A DNA stretch of 64,000 nt from an uncultured Burkholderiales bacterium. GTDB lineage: Bacteria > Pseudomonadota > Gammaproteobacteria > Burkholderiales > Burkholderiaceae_C. The notes under the pieces were generated by a model. It had not been told where the DNA came from and did no database searches. It worked only from the letters and a program-made list of their open reading frames with translations. Positions 54,401 through 62,069 of the stretch are shown one piece after another. The stretch covers positions 1 to 64,000 of the forward strand of contig CAIQBO010000001.1 of NCBI GenBank assembly GCA_903870145.1. Direction: 5' to 3'. The stretch's first letter is position 1. Every line of letters begins with the position of its first letter. The translations under genes were made by a program, and so were the position numbers.

Positions 54401-55013
54401 TGATGCCGTTGAAGAATTACCCTTGAATCGGGTAGAAAACCAAGGGTATATCCACTACCAGAAAGGCTCTTTGGCCATGTACTGGCTCAAAGAAGTCGTG
54501 GGTGAGAAGGCCGTGAACAGCGCATTGAAAAAATTTCTGGAGCAGTTCGCATTCAAATCAGCCCCCTACCCCTCTAGCACCGATTTTTTACGCATTTTGC
54601 GCGCCCAAGCTGGCCCGCAGCACGAGCAACTGATCGTGGATCTGTTCGAAAAAATTACCCTCTACGACCTCAAGGCCACCGACGCCAAAGCCACCCTGCG
54701 CCCCGATGGCAAGTTTGATGTGACTTTCACCGTCGATGCTCAAAAAATGTATGCCGACGGCAAAGGCAAAGAGACGCAAAGCCCTCTGGCCGAAGATTTT
54801 GACATTGGGGTGTTCACTGTGGAGCCAGGCAAGAAAGGCTACAAGCGCGAGTCAATTTTGCTGATGGAACGGCGCCCACTCAAATCAGGTAAACAGACCA
54901 TCTCGGTTGTGGTCAGTGCCATGCCAAAGTTTGTCGGGGTCGATCCCTACAACATGCGAATTGACCGCAACTCCAATGACAATTTCAGCAAAGTCGAGGG
55001 TGCATCGCCATAG
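51411..55013 (+). CDS. ABC-2 permease fused to an M1-family aminopeptidase domain
   Basis: The 1200-residue protein holds two ABC-2-like halves, each with about six membrane segments (first at residues 20-260, second at about 310-590, ending VGLGGWIFYN). A long extracytoplasmic C-terminal half follows. This has an M1-like N-terminal beta domain (VDLYPQSIRAETQGEY) and the zinc motif HEIAHQWWAHQ at residues 936-946, with Glu in LLSESFSQYSALL and the Tyr region GYIHYQKGSLAMYWLKEV. The Glu is 20 residues after the second His, one more than in classic M1 enzymes, and the GxMEN motif is absent. With the ATPase it likely forms a peptide- or lipoprotein-handling transporter. Substrate is unknown. Confidence 0.92.
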   Translation: MLKHIAAFEIRYQLRSPLFVVSFLLFFLLAFGAVTSDQIQIGGKGNVNINSPFAILQTLAIMSTFAIFIVTSFVANVVIRDDETGFAPILRATQINKFEYLLGRFSGALLVAILVQCAVPLAMLAGSFMPWLDTEKIGPLEWSHYAYALLIFCLPTVFAMGAGFFALATVTRSMMWTYVGVIGFLVLFVVSRIMMRDPAYDDLGAILDPFAVSTLSHVTKYWTADDRNTLLPPLHGMLLYNRLLWMSVGIAFFALAYGLFRFEAKPNKSIKPESTSQIDLTAPALKPLANPRNDQSTRRLQFGALTRFDMAFVFKSPAFFVLLGLGIFNAFGSLFSVVDVRGEIYLPVTREVVNALSGSFTIIPVIIAIYYSGELVWRDRDRRMHEIIDATAAPNWAFLLPKVIAIALVLLATFVLAAIFGMGFQLFHGFMQIDPKAMALWFILPNFIGAVQLAILSIFVQALVPQKAMGWGVMLIYIVASITLGMLGFEHKLYNYGDSAAVPLSDMNAMGHFWIGRAWHQAYWLAFGGMLLVVTHLLWRRGAETRLQPRFALVRFRLRGIPGALMGVFALTWVGLGGWIFYNTNVLNDYTTEPETEQLAGDYEKKLLPFENLPQPTIQHVSLKVDLYPQSIRAETQGEYILKNKTDQALSRVDVQFDRDLKVLDLALDGASVQKEFPEFGHRIFALNTPMQPGELRRLKFKTRLEQAGFVNARPMTRIVGNGSFLDNFALTPVLGVSRNAVLQDRAKRRKYGLPSELRPPKLEDMAANAHHYLRHDSDWVTADITLSTDADQTPLAPGYTVSDTIANGRRTLITRTQAPIQNFFSLQSARYAITQDQWLAPNGKPVELSVYHHPDHPSNVTRMLKAMKASLALYSAEFSPYQFTQARVLEFPAYANFAQSFANTVPYSESLGFIQNFKDEDKDEKIDMVTYITAHEIAHQWWAHQVIGADKQGMTLLSESFSQYSALLVMESLYGKEQIRKFLKIELDRYLRQRGSDAVEELPLNRVENQGYIHYQKGSLAMYWLKEVVGEKAVNSALKKFLEQFAFKSAPYPSSTDFLRILRAQAGPQHEQLIVDLFEKITLYDLKATDAKATLRPDGKFDVTFTVDAQKMYADGKGKETQSPLAEDFDIGVFTVEPGKKGYKRESILLMERRPLKSGKQTISVVVSAMPKFVGVDPYNMRIDRNSNDNFSKVEGASP

Positions 55014-55050
55014 TGCGCACATCTGCATCTGCTGCCACTTGGTGTGCAAA

Positions 55051-55968
55051 CTATGGGGCGTTTCTTTTCGCAGAAATTGGAGCGGGAGGCTGCGCCAATT
55101 CGACCATCCCATAAGGGCCAACCAGTTCACCGCGCCATTGGTCACCCTGGACCAGCGCTTTGACTGGTTGGAGCTCCCCTCGTGCGTTCAGAAAACTGAA
55201 ATGCAAGATGTCTCCGTCAATTCTTGCGCCTAACAAGGCTTGTGTTTTTCCACCCGTTGTCAATGTGCCCGACAAACGCTGAAAACGTTGCTCCAAATAG
55301 ATGGTGTGCTCTTTTTCCGCTGGCAATTGAGACAAGCCCGTCAGCGTCCAGTGGCCATGAACAAGCGCAGGCACACGCCACAAATAAGCGGTTTGACCAG
55401 ACCATTCAATGACTTGGTCTGGCTCCCAATCTCCCATTGAAAAGTTATTGGAGACCACTCGCGTGCCCGGCTTCATTTTTAAAACCAAAGGGCGCAGTTT
55501 GGCGTTCAATTCTTCCAACAAGTACAAAGTCACAACTGTGGCAGATGAGAAATCTTCTCGAAAAATATCACCCTGAATTATTTTCACGCGCTGTGCAACC
55601 CCAGCGCGTTCGGCATTGGCTTGCGCCAACTTGGCCAACTTTTCGTTGTATTCAATGCCCACAGCTCTCGCACCGTATTGCTTGGCGGCGGCAATGGCAA
55701 TGTTGCCGTCTCCTGCGCCCAAGTCATAAACCAAGTCATCTGCACTGACTTTTGCCGCATCCAACATTCGGCTGATCAAGTCATCACGACTGGCAATCCA
55801 AACAACATCTTTACCCGCCTGCCCTCTTTGCGGTTTGTAGGCGGCCTGCGGCTCGACCGCACAACCACCGAGAAAGCCAGTGAGCACAGACAAGCACAAG
55901 ACGACTGCACAAGCGGTGCAACGGTTTCCTGCAGGGCTTTTGAAAAATATGGGCATTTGCGCCTTCAT
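55051..55968 (-). CDS. exported class I SAM-dependent methyltransferase-like lipoprotein
   Basis: The 305-residue precursor has a hydrophobic signal and lipobox-like LGGC near residue 35. A Rossmann methyltransferase core follows: DLVYDLGAGDGNIAIAAAKQYG (motif I), AVGIEYNEKLAKLAQ (acidic loop), IIQGDIFRED and VVTLYLLEELNAKLRP. An export signal on a SAM-binding fold is unusual, since SAM is not known in the periplasm. The C-terminal third is a separate beta-rich domain. It is divergent from a second exported methyltransferase gene 137 bases away. Confidence 0.8.
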   Translation of the reverse strand: MKAQMPIFFKSPAGNRCTACAVVLCLSVLTGFLGGCAVEPQAAYKPQRGQAGKDVVWIASRDDLISRMLDAAKVSADDLVYDLGAGDGNIAIAAAKQYGARAVGIEYNEKLAKLAQANAERAGVAQRVKIIQGDIFREDFSSATVVTLYLLEELNAKLRPLVLKMKPGTRVVSNNFSMGDWEPDQVIEWSGQTAYLWRVPALVHGHWTLTGLSQLPAEKEHTIYLEQRFQRLSGTLTTGGKTQALLGARIDGDILHFSFLNARGELQPVKALVQGDQWRGELVGPYGMVELAQPPAPISAKRNAP

Positions 55969-56105
55969 TGGTTAGGAATTATTTTAAACAAGCTGGGCTT
56001 TTTCTGCCTGCGCCCTCCTTTCACAGCCCCTTTGGCCTTTCGTGATGTGGCATAGTCATGAACCAAGCCTTGTGAACGAACCGGCCTGAGTTTCAGGAAA
56101 ATTTT

Positions 56106-56921
56106 ATGCCCGCCTATTTAAAATATATCTCTCACTTTTGCGCGGTGCTCACTTTGCTCACCGGCGTGTCCTTTGCGCAAACACCTCGTGCGCAGACTTT
56201 TGAGCCCTTGCTGGCTGCTGCGCACCGAACGCCAAGCAATGTGGTGCGTGATCCGTTTCGTCATCCGGCTGAAACATTGGCATTTTTTGGCATTCAACCT
56301 CATCACACTGTGGTTGAAATTCTTCCCGGAAGCAGCGGCTACTACATGGAAATCTTGGCGCCTTGGCTCAAAGACAAAGGCTTGTACATTGCTGCCAATC
56401 GCGATGCGTCGCTGCCCCAATACATCCCCGATCATCAAAAACTTTTAAAGCGCCTGCAAGACGAATCTGCTTTGTACGGCAAAGTGGTGGTTACCCAATT
56501 CAGAGCTGACCATCACCCCATTGCACCTGCGGGCAGTGCCGACGTGGTGATCAGTTTTCGCAATCTGCATAACTGGATGGAGCGCAACGAGTTGCAGGAG
56601 TCGCTCAAGACCTTTTACTTGGCTCTGAAACCTGGTGGGGTGCTGGGCATTGTGGACCACAGAGGCCGCACCGACCAGAGCCAATCTGCACAAATTCTGT
56701 CGGGCTATGTGCGCCAGGACGTGGCCATTGAGCTGATCGAAAAAGCAGGCTTCAAGCTCGACGCCAGCTCCGAACTCAATGCCAACCCCAAAGACACAAA
56801 AGACCACCCGGAAGGCGTTTGGACTTTGCCGCCCGCCTACCGCATGAAAGACAAAGACCGAGAAAAATATGCCGCCATGGGCGAAAGCGATCGTTTCACC
56901 TTGAGGTTTGTAAAACGCTGA
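56106..56921 (+). CDS. exported methyltransferase-like protein
   Basis: The 271-residue precursor begins with a signal peptide (YISHFCAVLTLLTGVSFA). The mature part has a degenerate SAM-methyltransferase core: HTVVEILPGSSGYYMEILAPW in place of the usual glycine-rich motif I, SADVVISFRNLHNWM and ALKPGGVLGIVDHRG. Similar predicted proteins are commonly annotated as periplasmic methyltransferases. The AGGAAA site precedes the ATG. It is divergent from the other exported methyltransferase-like gene. Whether it binds SAM is open; it may be a non-catalytic relative. Confidence 0.8.
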   Translation: MPAYLKYISHFCAVLTLLTGVSFAQTPRAQTFEPLLAAAHRTPSNVVRDPFRHPAETLAFFGIQPHHTVVEILPGSSGYYMEILAPWLKDKGLYIAANRDASLPQYIPDHQKLLKRLQDESALYGKVVVTQFRADHHPIAPAGSADVVISFRNLHNWMERNELQESLKTFYLALKPGGVLGIVDHRGRTDQSQSAQILSGYVRQDVAIELIEKAGFKLDASSELNANPKDTKDHPEGVWTLPPAYRMKDKDREKYAAMGESDRFTLRFVKR

Positions 56922-57036
56922 GGGGGTGTTCACAAAAGTCACGGGCCTGAACAACACATTGCCCCACGAAACTCAGTTGAAATATATTGAGAGCACAATA
57001 GGCTCTTGTGTTAGCTCACTTCAATAGGATCGCACT

Positions 57037-57939
57037 ATGCATCGTTTATTTTTGTCAAAATTAATTTTGACTTGCTCGTTGGCCTTGTCCAGCGCCATGG
57101 TCTTTGCATTGCCTTCACCCAAAGACATTGATGCAGCGGTCAGTGCAGGCCATCTGTCGCAAGCTGAGTCCATGCTGCGAGAAGTCATCCAAGAAAAACC
57201 GCAAAGTGCAAAAGCGCACTACGAACTAGGCCAAGTGCTGGCCCGCGAAGCCCGCTACGCGGATGCGCAAATGGCTTTGAAGAAGGCCAAGGAATTAGAC
57301 CCTTCATTGAAATTTGCAGCAAGCCCTGAAAAATTCAACGAAACATTTGACAAAGTCACCCGCATGGCGCAAGCGCCTAGCGGGCCAACGGTTTCTTCGG
57401 GCTTGTCTCCAACGGCCTCCAGCCCTGCTGGCGCTGCAGCGCCAGCCCCGAGCGCCCCTTCCTTCCCATCAAGTTATATCTGGATTGGCATTGCAGGCTT
57501 GGTGATTCTGGCCTTGGTGTTGCGTCGCTCCAAAGCGAACACGGCACCCGCTGCGACTGCCTTTTCGGGTAGCCCAGGCGTGCAACCCATGCCAGGCGGC
57601 ATGGCCACTGCGCCCAGAGGCTTTGGCGCACAGTACGCGCCCAACGCACCCATGAATGGTCCCGGCTACGCGCCTCAGCAGCCCATGGGTGGCATGGGCT
57701 CGGGCATTGGCGGCGCCGTGATTGGCGGATTGGCTGGCGTTGCTGCAGGTTATGCATTGTCCAAAGCTCTGGATGGTGGTGACCGCCACAACAGCAACTC
57801 GGCCAATGCCAACCCTGCGGGCAGCAGCGCATACACCCCCATTGACACGCCGGCTCAGCAAGACATAGGCAGTTTTGATGTTGGATCTGAAGGCGGTTGG
57901 GGTGACGACTCTGGCTCTGGTGGGGACGACAGTTGGTAA
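57037..57939 (+). CDS. TPR protein with a membrane anchor and glycine-rich C-terminus
   Basis: The 300-residue precursor starts with a signal peptide (KLILTCSLALSSAMVFA). A tetratricopeptide-like region follows at about residues 25-95 (HLSQAESMLREVIQEKP, AHYELGQVLAREARYADAQ). A Pro/Ala linker leads to a single membrane segment (YIWIGIAGLVILALVLRR). The C-terminal 130 residues are low-complexity, rich in Gly, Pro, Met and Asn, with a GGAVIGGLAGVAAGYA stretch and an acidic Gly/Asp/Ser end. I do not recognise a named family. A scaffold or envelope-assembly role is plausible. AGGA before the ATG supports the start. Confidence 0.8.
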   Translation: MHRLFLSKLILTCSLALSSAMVFALPSPKDIDAAVSAGHLSQAESMLREVIQEKPQSAKAHYELGQVLAREARYADAQMALKKAKELDPSLKFAASPEKFNETFDKVTRMAQAPSGPTVSSGLSPTASSPAGAAAPAPSAPSFPSSYIWIGIAGLVILALVLRRSKANTAPAATAFSGSPGVQPMPGGMATAPRGFGAQYAPNAPMNGPGYAPQQPMGGMGSGIGGAVIGGLAGVAAGYALSKALDGGDRHNSNSANANPAGSSAYTPIDTPAQQDIGSFDVGSEGGWGDDSGSGGDDSW

Positions 57940-58028
57940 TTCCGAGCACCTAGTTCAAGCCTGATGGGGCTCAAAGAAAAGCGCCCCCAATTGACACGTG
58001 GACTCCCAAGTAATCGGTGGTTATTGGC

Positions 58029-58048
58029 TGCCAAAATGTGCCAAAATG
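58029..58048. repeat. tandem 10-bp direct repeat
   Basis: TGCCAAAATG occurs twice in tandem, 64 bases before the formyltransferase gene. It may be a binding site or a chance repeat. Confidence 0.4.
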
Positions 58049-58112
58049 GTCGCCGAGATGCGAGCCATCAAGTTCAATTCCAACTTAACGATTAGCACTT
58101 TGGGAGACTGTC

Positions 58113-59027
58113 ATGATTAAACTTGCACTGATCGGGCAACAAGATTTTGGCAAAGCCGTGTTGGAGGCTTTCATTGCCAGAGGCGACCAAGTCGCCGGTG
58201 TCTTTTGCAAACCTGAAGGCCCTAGCGAGCGCCCTGACAGTCTGCGCTTGGCTGCGCAGGCTTTGGGCATACCCATCTATCAGTTTGCCAGCCTCAAGAG
58301 CCCTGAAGCTGAGCAAGCCATGCGTGATCTCCAACCCGACATTGGCATCATGGCGTTTGTATTGCAATTTGCCCCTCAAGCCTTCGTCAACATTCCAGCG
58401 CACGGCACGATTCAATACCATCCTTCCCTTTTACCCAAATACCGAGGCCCCTCTTCCATCAGTTGGCCTATTGCCATGGGCGAGACTCAAACCGGCTTGA
58501 CGATTTTTCGCCCTACTGACGGCTTGGATGAAGGCCCAGTGATTTTACAAAAGACCTGCGACATTGGCCCCAACGACACACTGGGCAAGATCTACTTCAA
58601 CTCCTTGTTTCCCTTGGGCGTGCAAGCCATGCTGGAGGCCGCTGACTTGGTGGTCAACGGCCAGCATACGCAAACCATTCAAGATGAAACCCAAGCCAGC
58701 TACCAAGGATGGTTCAAATCGGATGAGTCGCAAATCCATTGGGGGCAGAGCGTTGACCAAGTCTATAACCTGATCCGTGCCTGCAACCCCGCACCTGGCG
58801 CATGGACACAATTGGCCGGGGTCAAAGTGTCTTTATACGATTGCCACAAACATATTTCACGCCGCTATGAAGATGTTCAAGGAAAAACAGGGATGGTTGC
58901 AAGAGTCACTGACACCTCCATCTTCATCAACGCGCAAGGCGGCCAAATTGAGGTCCTTCAATTGAAGCCCCAAGGGGGCTCCAAAATGAATGCGGCAGAG
59001 TTTTGGCGCGCCAACGCACCTCAGTGA
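58113..59027 (+). CDS. formyltransferase resembling the hydrolase domain of 10-formyl-THF dehydrogenase
   Basis: The 304-residue protein has the formyltransferase N-terminal fold (IGQQDFGKAVLEAFIARGDQ) and catalytic block IQYHPSLLPKYRGPSSISW with the Asp in GLDEGPVILQK. Fmt has Asn-x-His-Gly here, while this protein has Gln-Tyr-His-Pro, close to the Ile-Tyr-His-Pro of the ALDH1L1 hydrolase domain. The C-terminal part AWTQLAGVKVSLYDC is the usual beta-barrel domain. It may hydrolyse 10-formyltetrahydrofolate to THF and formate or act on another formyl donor. A GGGAGA site precedes the ATG. Its 3' end overlaps the permease gene by seven bases. Confidence 0.88.
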   Translation: MIKLALIGQQDFGKAVLEAFIARGDQVAGVFCKPEGPSERPDSLRLAAQALGIPIYQFASLKSPEAEQAMRDLQPDIGIMAFVLQFAPQAFVNIPAHGTIQYHPSLLPKYRGPSSISWPIAMGETQTGLTIFRPTDGLDEGPVILQKTCDIGPNDTLGKIYFNSLFPLGVQAMLEAADLVVNGQHTQTIQDETQASYQGWFKSDESQIHWGQSVDQVYNLIRACNPAPGAWTQLAGVKVSLYDCHKHISRRYEDVQGKTGMVARVTDTSIFINAQGGQIEVLQLKPQGGSKMNAAEFWRANAPQ

Positions 59028-60508
59028 GTGTCAACCTGACGAGCCGCTTCGATGGCAGCAGCATCGTCCTGCGCAGCGCCGTTGAAGAACAGGTTCAGCA
59101 GCACTGCAGAGATCGATGAAAGCAAGATTCCAGATTCAATCAGAGGGTGCAAGTTGTGGGGCATCCACTGTTTGAAGTTAGGGGCAATCAACGGGATCAT
59201 GCCGATACCGATCGAGATGGCCACCACCAAACTGTTAAAGCGATTGTTCTTGAAGTCGACCCCGCCTAAGATCCGTATGCCAGTGGCGGCGACCATGCCA
59301 AACATCACCAAGCCCGCCCCGCCTAATACCACCGTTGGCAATGATTCAACCAATGCAGCCATCTTTGGGATAACACCTAATACAACCAAAATGATGCCGC
59401 CTGCCACGCACACAAAGCGGCTTTTCACGCCTGTCACGGCAACCAAGCCTACGTTTTGTGAAAAGCTGGTGTAAGGGAAGGTATTGAAGATGCCGCCAAT
59501 GAAGGTGCCCAAACCATCGGTGCGAAGACCGCGTGTGAGTGCAGCGCGGTCCACATGACGTCCTGTCATGTCCCCCAAGGCGAGGAACATGCCGGTGGAC
59601 TCGATCATCACAACAATCATGACCAAAGTCATGGTCAAAATCAGCACAGGGTCAAACACGGGCATGCCAAACTGAAATGGCATCACGATGCCAAACCATT
59701 CAGCTTTGCCTACCTTGTCAAAGTTCATCAAGCCCATGGAAGTGGCCACGACGCTGCCAATCACAATACCTAGAAGCACCGAGATGTTGGCAATGAAACC
59801 TCGTGCAAACTTGGAGATCAACAAAATACAAGCCAGTACCAATGCAGCAATGCCCACGCCGGTCAAGTCGGCATATTTGGGATTGGGCAGTTTGGCAACC
59901 AGGGCCAAATCTTTTGGAACGGCTGGCAAGGTCGAGCCCGGCGCAGTGGCAACTGCTGCAGCATCTGCCAACCATTTGGCGTGCTCCGGATTGACGATAG
60001 ACGGCGCTGTGGGTCCAAAAGGATTGCCAAAAATCCAGTTGATACCAATGCGCATCAAACTGATGCCAATCACAGCAATGATGGTGCCAGTAACCACCGG
60101 CGGAAAGAAGCGCAACATACGGCTGACCATCGGGGCGATCAGCATTGAGATGAGACCTGCCCCGATGATGGCGCCAAAAATCAGCTGGGCACCAGCAGGG
60201 CCAGAACTACTGCCCGCCATGGACACCATGGGTGCAACAGCCGCAAATGTCACGCCCATCATGACGGGCAAGCGAATACCAAACCATTGAGTGGCACCCC
60301 ATGACTGGATCAGTGTGACCAAGCCGCAAACAAACAAGTCAGCGGAAATGAGCATGGCCACTTGCTCGGGGCTGAGCTTGAGGGCTCGCCCAACGATCAG
60401 CGGCACAGCAACCGCACCCGCATACATCACCAGCACGTGCTGCAGGCCAAGGGCGGCGAGCTTGACAGTTGGCAGTTGCTCGTCCACAGGGTGAACAGTT
60501 TGAGTCAT
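59021..60508 (-). CDS. NCS2-family purine permease (xanthine/urate type)
   Basis: The 495-residue membrane protein has about 14 predicted segments and the NCS2 signature TSFSQNVGLVAVTGVKSRFV, which matches the xanthine/urate group better than the uracil group. The block SVAGSSSG-type loop is seen as VSMAGSSSGPAG. The conserved Glu in MIESTGMFLALGDMTG is present. It imports a purine base by proton symport. Its promoter region holds a perfect GntR-like palindrome. A GGAG site lies eight bases before the ATG. The opposing formyltransferase gene overlaps its 3' end. Confidence 0.94.
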   Translation of the reverse strand: MTQTVHPVDEQLPTVKLAALGLQHVLVMYAGAVAVPLIVGRALKLSPEQVAMLISADLFVCGLVTLIQSWGATQWFGIRLPVMMGVTFAAVAPMVSMAGSSSGPAGAQLIFGAIIGAGLISMLIAPMVSRMLRFFPPVVTGTIIAVIGISLMRIGINWIFGNPFGPTAPSIVNPEHAKWLADAAAVATAPGSTLPAVPKDLALVAKLPNPKYADLTGVGIAALVLACILLISKFARGFIANISVLLGIVIGSVVATSMGLMNFDKVGKAEWFGIVMPFQFGMPVFDPVLILTMTLVMIVVMIESTGMFLALGDMTGRHVDRAALTRGLRTDGLGTFIGGIFNTFPYTSFSQNVGLVAVTGVKSRFVCVAGGIILVVLGVIPKMAALVESLPTVVLGGAGLVMFGMVAATGIRILGGVDFKNNRFNSLVVAISIGIGMIPLIAPNFKQWMPHNLHPLIESGILLSSISAVLLNLFFNGAAQDDAAAIEAARQVDTH

Positions 60509-60518
60509 TTTTGTGTCT

Positions 60519-60585
60519 CCAAGGGTTAATGTATTCCAAACTGTATACAGTTTTCCGCCATTTTTAACCTAGAGATAACCCTTGG
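60519..60585. repeat. 10-bp inverted repeat bracketing the permease promoter
   Basis: CCAAGGGTTA (60519-60528) and TAACCCTTGG (60576-60585) are perfect ten-base arms 47 bases apart. The left arm lies next to the permease ribosome-binding site. The palindrome at 60538-60553 lies between the arms. It could loop in DNA or, if transcribed, pair in the leader and mask the ribosome-binding site. Confidence 0.5.
60538..60553. promoter_or_regulatory. perfect 16-bp palindrome upstream of the NCS2 permease
   Basis: AAACTGTATACAGTTT equals its own reverse complement. The core CTGTATACAG is like operators of GntR/FCD purine-utilisation regulators. It lies 30 bases before the permease start. No regulator gene adjoins it in the window. 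Confidence 0.7.
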
Positions 60586-60622
60586 GCCATGCTCGCTGTT
60601 CAGTCTCAAGGAGGCTTGCGGC

Positions 60623-61327
60623 TTAATTCAAGCCCAAATAAATGCGCCGAATCCGGTCATCTTGCGCCAATTCCTTGGCGGTTCCCTCTTGCGCAACGTG
60701 GCCGTGCTCTAAAACATAGACGCGGTCGGCAATGTGCAATGCCGATTGCGCATCTTGCTCAGCCATCAAAATGGCAACACCGGTGTCGCGAATGCTGCGA
60801 ATGGCCGCAAAAATCTCCATCTTCAAGCGGTGCGCAATGCCCACAGAAGGCTCATCGAGCAACAGCAAGCGCGGAGCGCCCATCAATGCTCTTCCAATGG
60901 CCACCATTTGCTGCTGCCCACCAGACAAGGTGCTGACGATTTGTCCGCATCGTTCAGACAAAATAGGAAACAGATCAAAGACGCGCTGCATGTCTTTGGC
61001 CACTGCAGCTTTGTCTTTGCGCAAGTACGCACCGAGTTGCAAATTTTTAAGCACGGTCAATTCAGGGAAAAGGCGTCTGCCCTCAGGGCAATGACAAATG
61101 CCAAGGCCGACCACAGATTCAGTTGCAACGTCATGCAATGATCGGCCATCTAAAGTCAAAGTGCCTTGCGAAACAATCGCGCGTGAAATGGCTTTGAGCA
61201 AAGTCGATTTGCCAGCACCGTTGGGGCCCAAAACAGCGACCAACTCGCCAGGCATCACTTCAAGGCTGATATTTTCCAGAGCCTGCGCTTTGCCGTAAGA
61301 GGCACAGAGTTGGTTCAGTTTAAGCAT
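60623..61327 (-). CDS. livF: branched-chain amino acid-type ABC transporter ATP-binding protein LivF
   Basis: The 234-residue ATPase has Walker A LGPNGAGKSTLLKAI, the LivF-specific CHCPEGRRLFPELTV, signature TLSGGQQQMVAIGRAL, Walker B LLLLDEPSVGIA and a final LVxEQ-like AILMAEQDAQSALHIA. It is the last gene of the SBP-livH-livM-livG-livF operon and overlaps livG by eight bases. The system's substrate is unknown; neighbouring purine genes make a nitrogen compound other than branched-chain amino acids possible. Confidence 0.95.
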   Translation of the reverse strand: MLKLNQLCASYGKAQALENISLEVMPGELVAVLGPNGAGKSTLLKAISRAIVSQGTLTLDGRSLHDVATESVVGLGICHCPEGRRLFPELTVLKNLQLGAYLRKDKAAVAKDMQRVFDLFPILSERCGQIVSTLSGGQQQMVAIGRALMGAPRLLLLDEPSVGIAHRLKMEIFAAIRSIRDTGVAILMAEQDAQSALHIADRVYVLEHGHVAQEGTAKELAQDDRIRRIYLGLN

Positions 61328-62069
61328 CGTGCGATGGACTCAAAGGGTTTTGTTTACCAATGTACGCCTCAATCACGCGCGGGTTGTTGACAATGTCAAC
61401 GGGCGAGCCCTCGGCAATGACTTCACCAAAATCAATGGCCACCACGCGTGAGACCAGCTGCATGAATTCACGAAGCCGGTGCTCGATCAGCAAGATGGTG
61501 AGCTTTTGCTCTTTGTGCAACTGACGTATCAGCGTCGACAAGGCCTCTATTTCTGACGACCCTAAGCCTGCAAACGGCTCGTCCAACAACAACAACTCAG
61601 GGTCAGTGGCCAGTGCCCGTGCAATTTCCAATCGGCGCAAATCGCCATACGACAACAATTCAGAAGGTGTGTGCGCTTTGGCCAATAGACCGACCTGGTC
61701 CAGAAGGTCCATGGCACGCTGGCCCAAGTCATCGGACTTCACGCGGGGCCCCAAGCTGCCAACCAAAACATTTTCAAGCACGGTCAAGCCCACGAAGGGG
61801 CGACACAGCTGAAAAGTGCGCGCCACGCCCAAGCCTACGATCGCATTGGACTTCATCTTGCGCAGAGAATGGCCGCGAAAAGAAACGTGTCCTTCATCGG
61901 CAGGAATGAAACCAGTAATCAGATTGAAGAGCGTGGTCTTGCCTGCGCCGTTGGGGCCCAAGATGCCGACAATTTCGCCTTGCGCCACGGAGATGTTGAT
62001 GTCCTTCAAGACATGCAAGCCACCAAAGTGCTTGTCCAGATGCTGGATCTCTAAAAGCGCCCGACTCAT
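61320..62069 (-). CDS. livG: branched-chain amino acid-type ABC transporter ATP-binding protein LivG
   Basis: The protein of 249 residues has LGPNGAGKTTLFNLITGFIPADEG, RTFQLCRPFVGLTVLENV, LLSYGDLRRLEIARAL as signature, LLLLDEPFAGLGSSE and TILLIEHRLREFM. The frame is open upstream inside livM, but the ATG at 62069 overlaps the livM stop as ATGA and starts at the conserved region (MSRALLEIQHL), so it is chosen. It pairs with LivF as the two ATPases. Confidence 0.95.
   Translation of the reverse strand: MSRALLEIQHLDKHFGGLHVLKDINISVAQGEIVGILGPNGAGKTTLFNLITGFIPADEGHVSFRGHSLRKMKSNAIVGLGVARTFQLCRPFVGLTVLENVLVGSLGPRVKSDDLGQRAMDLLDQVGLLAKAHTPSELLSYGDLRRLEIARALATDPELLLLDEPFAGLGSSEIEALSTLIRQLHKEQKLTILLIEHRLREFMQLVSRVVAIDFGEVIAEGSPVDIVNNPRVIEAYIGKQNPLSPSHDA

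Noticed and set aside
60589..60936. 115-residue plus-strand frame opposite livF
   Set aside because: It is antisense to livF with no recognisable features or ribosome-binding site.
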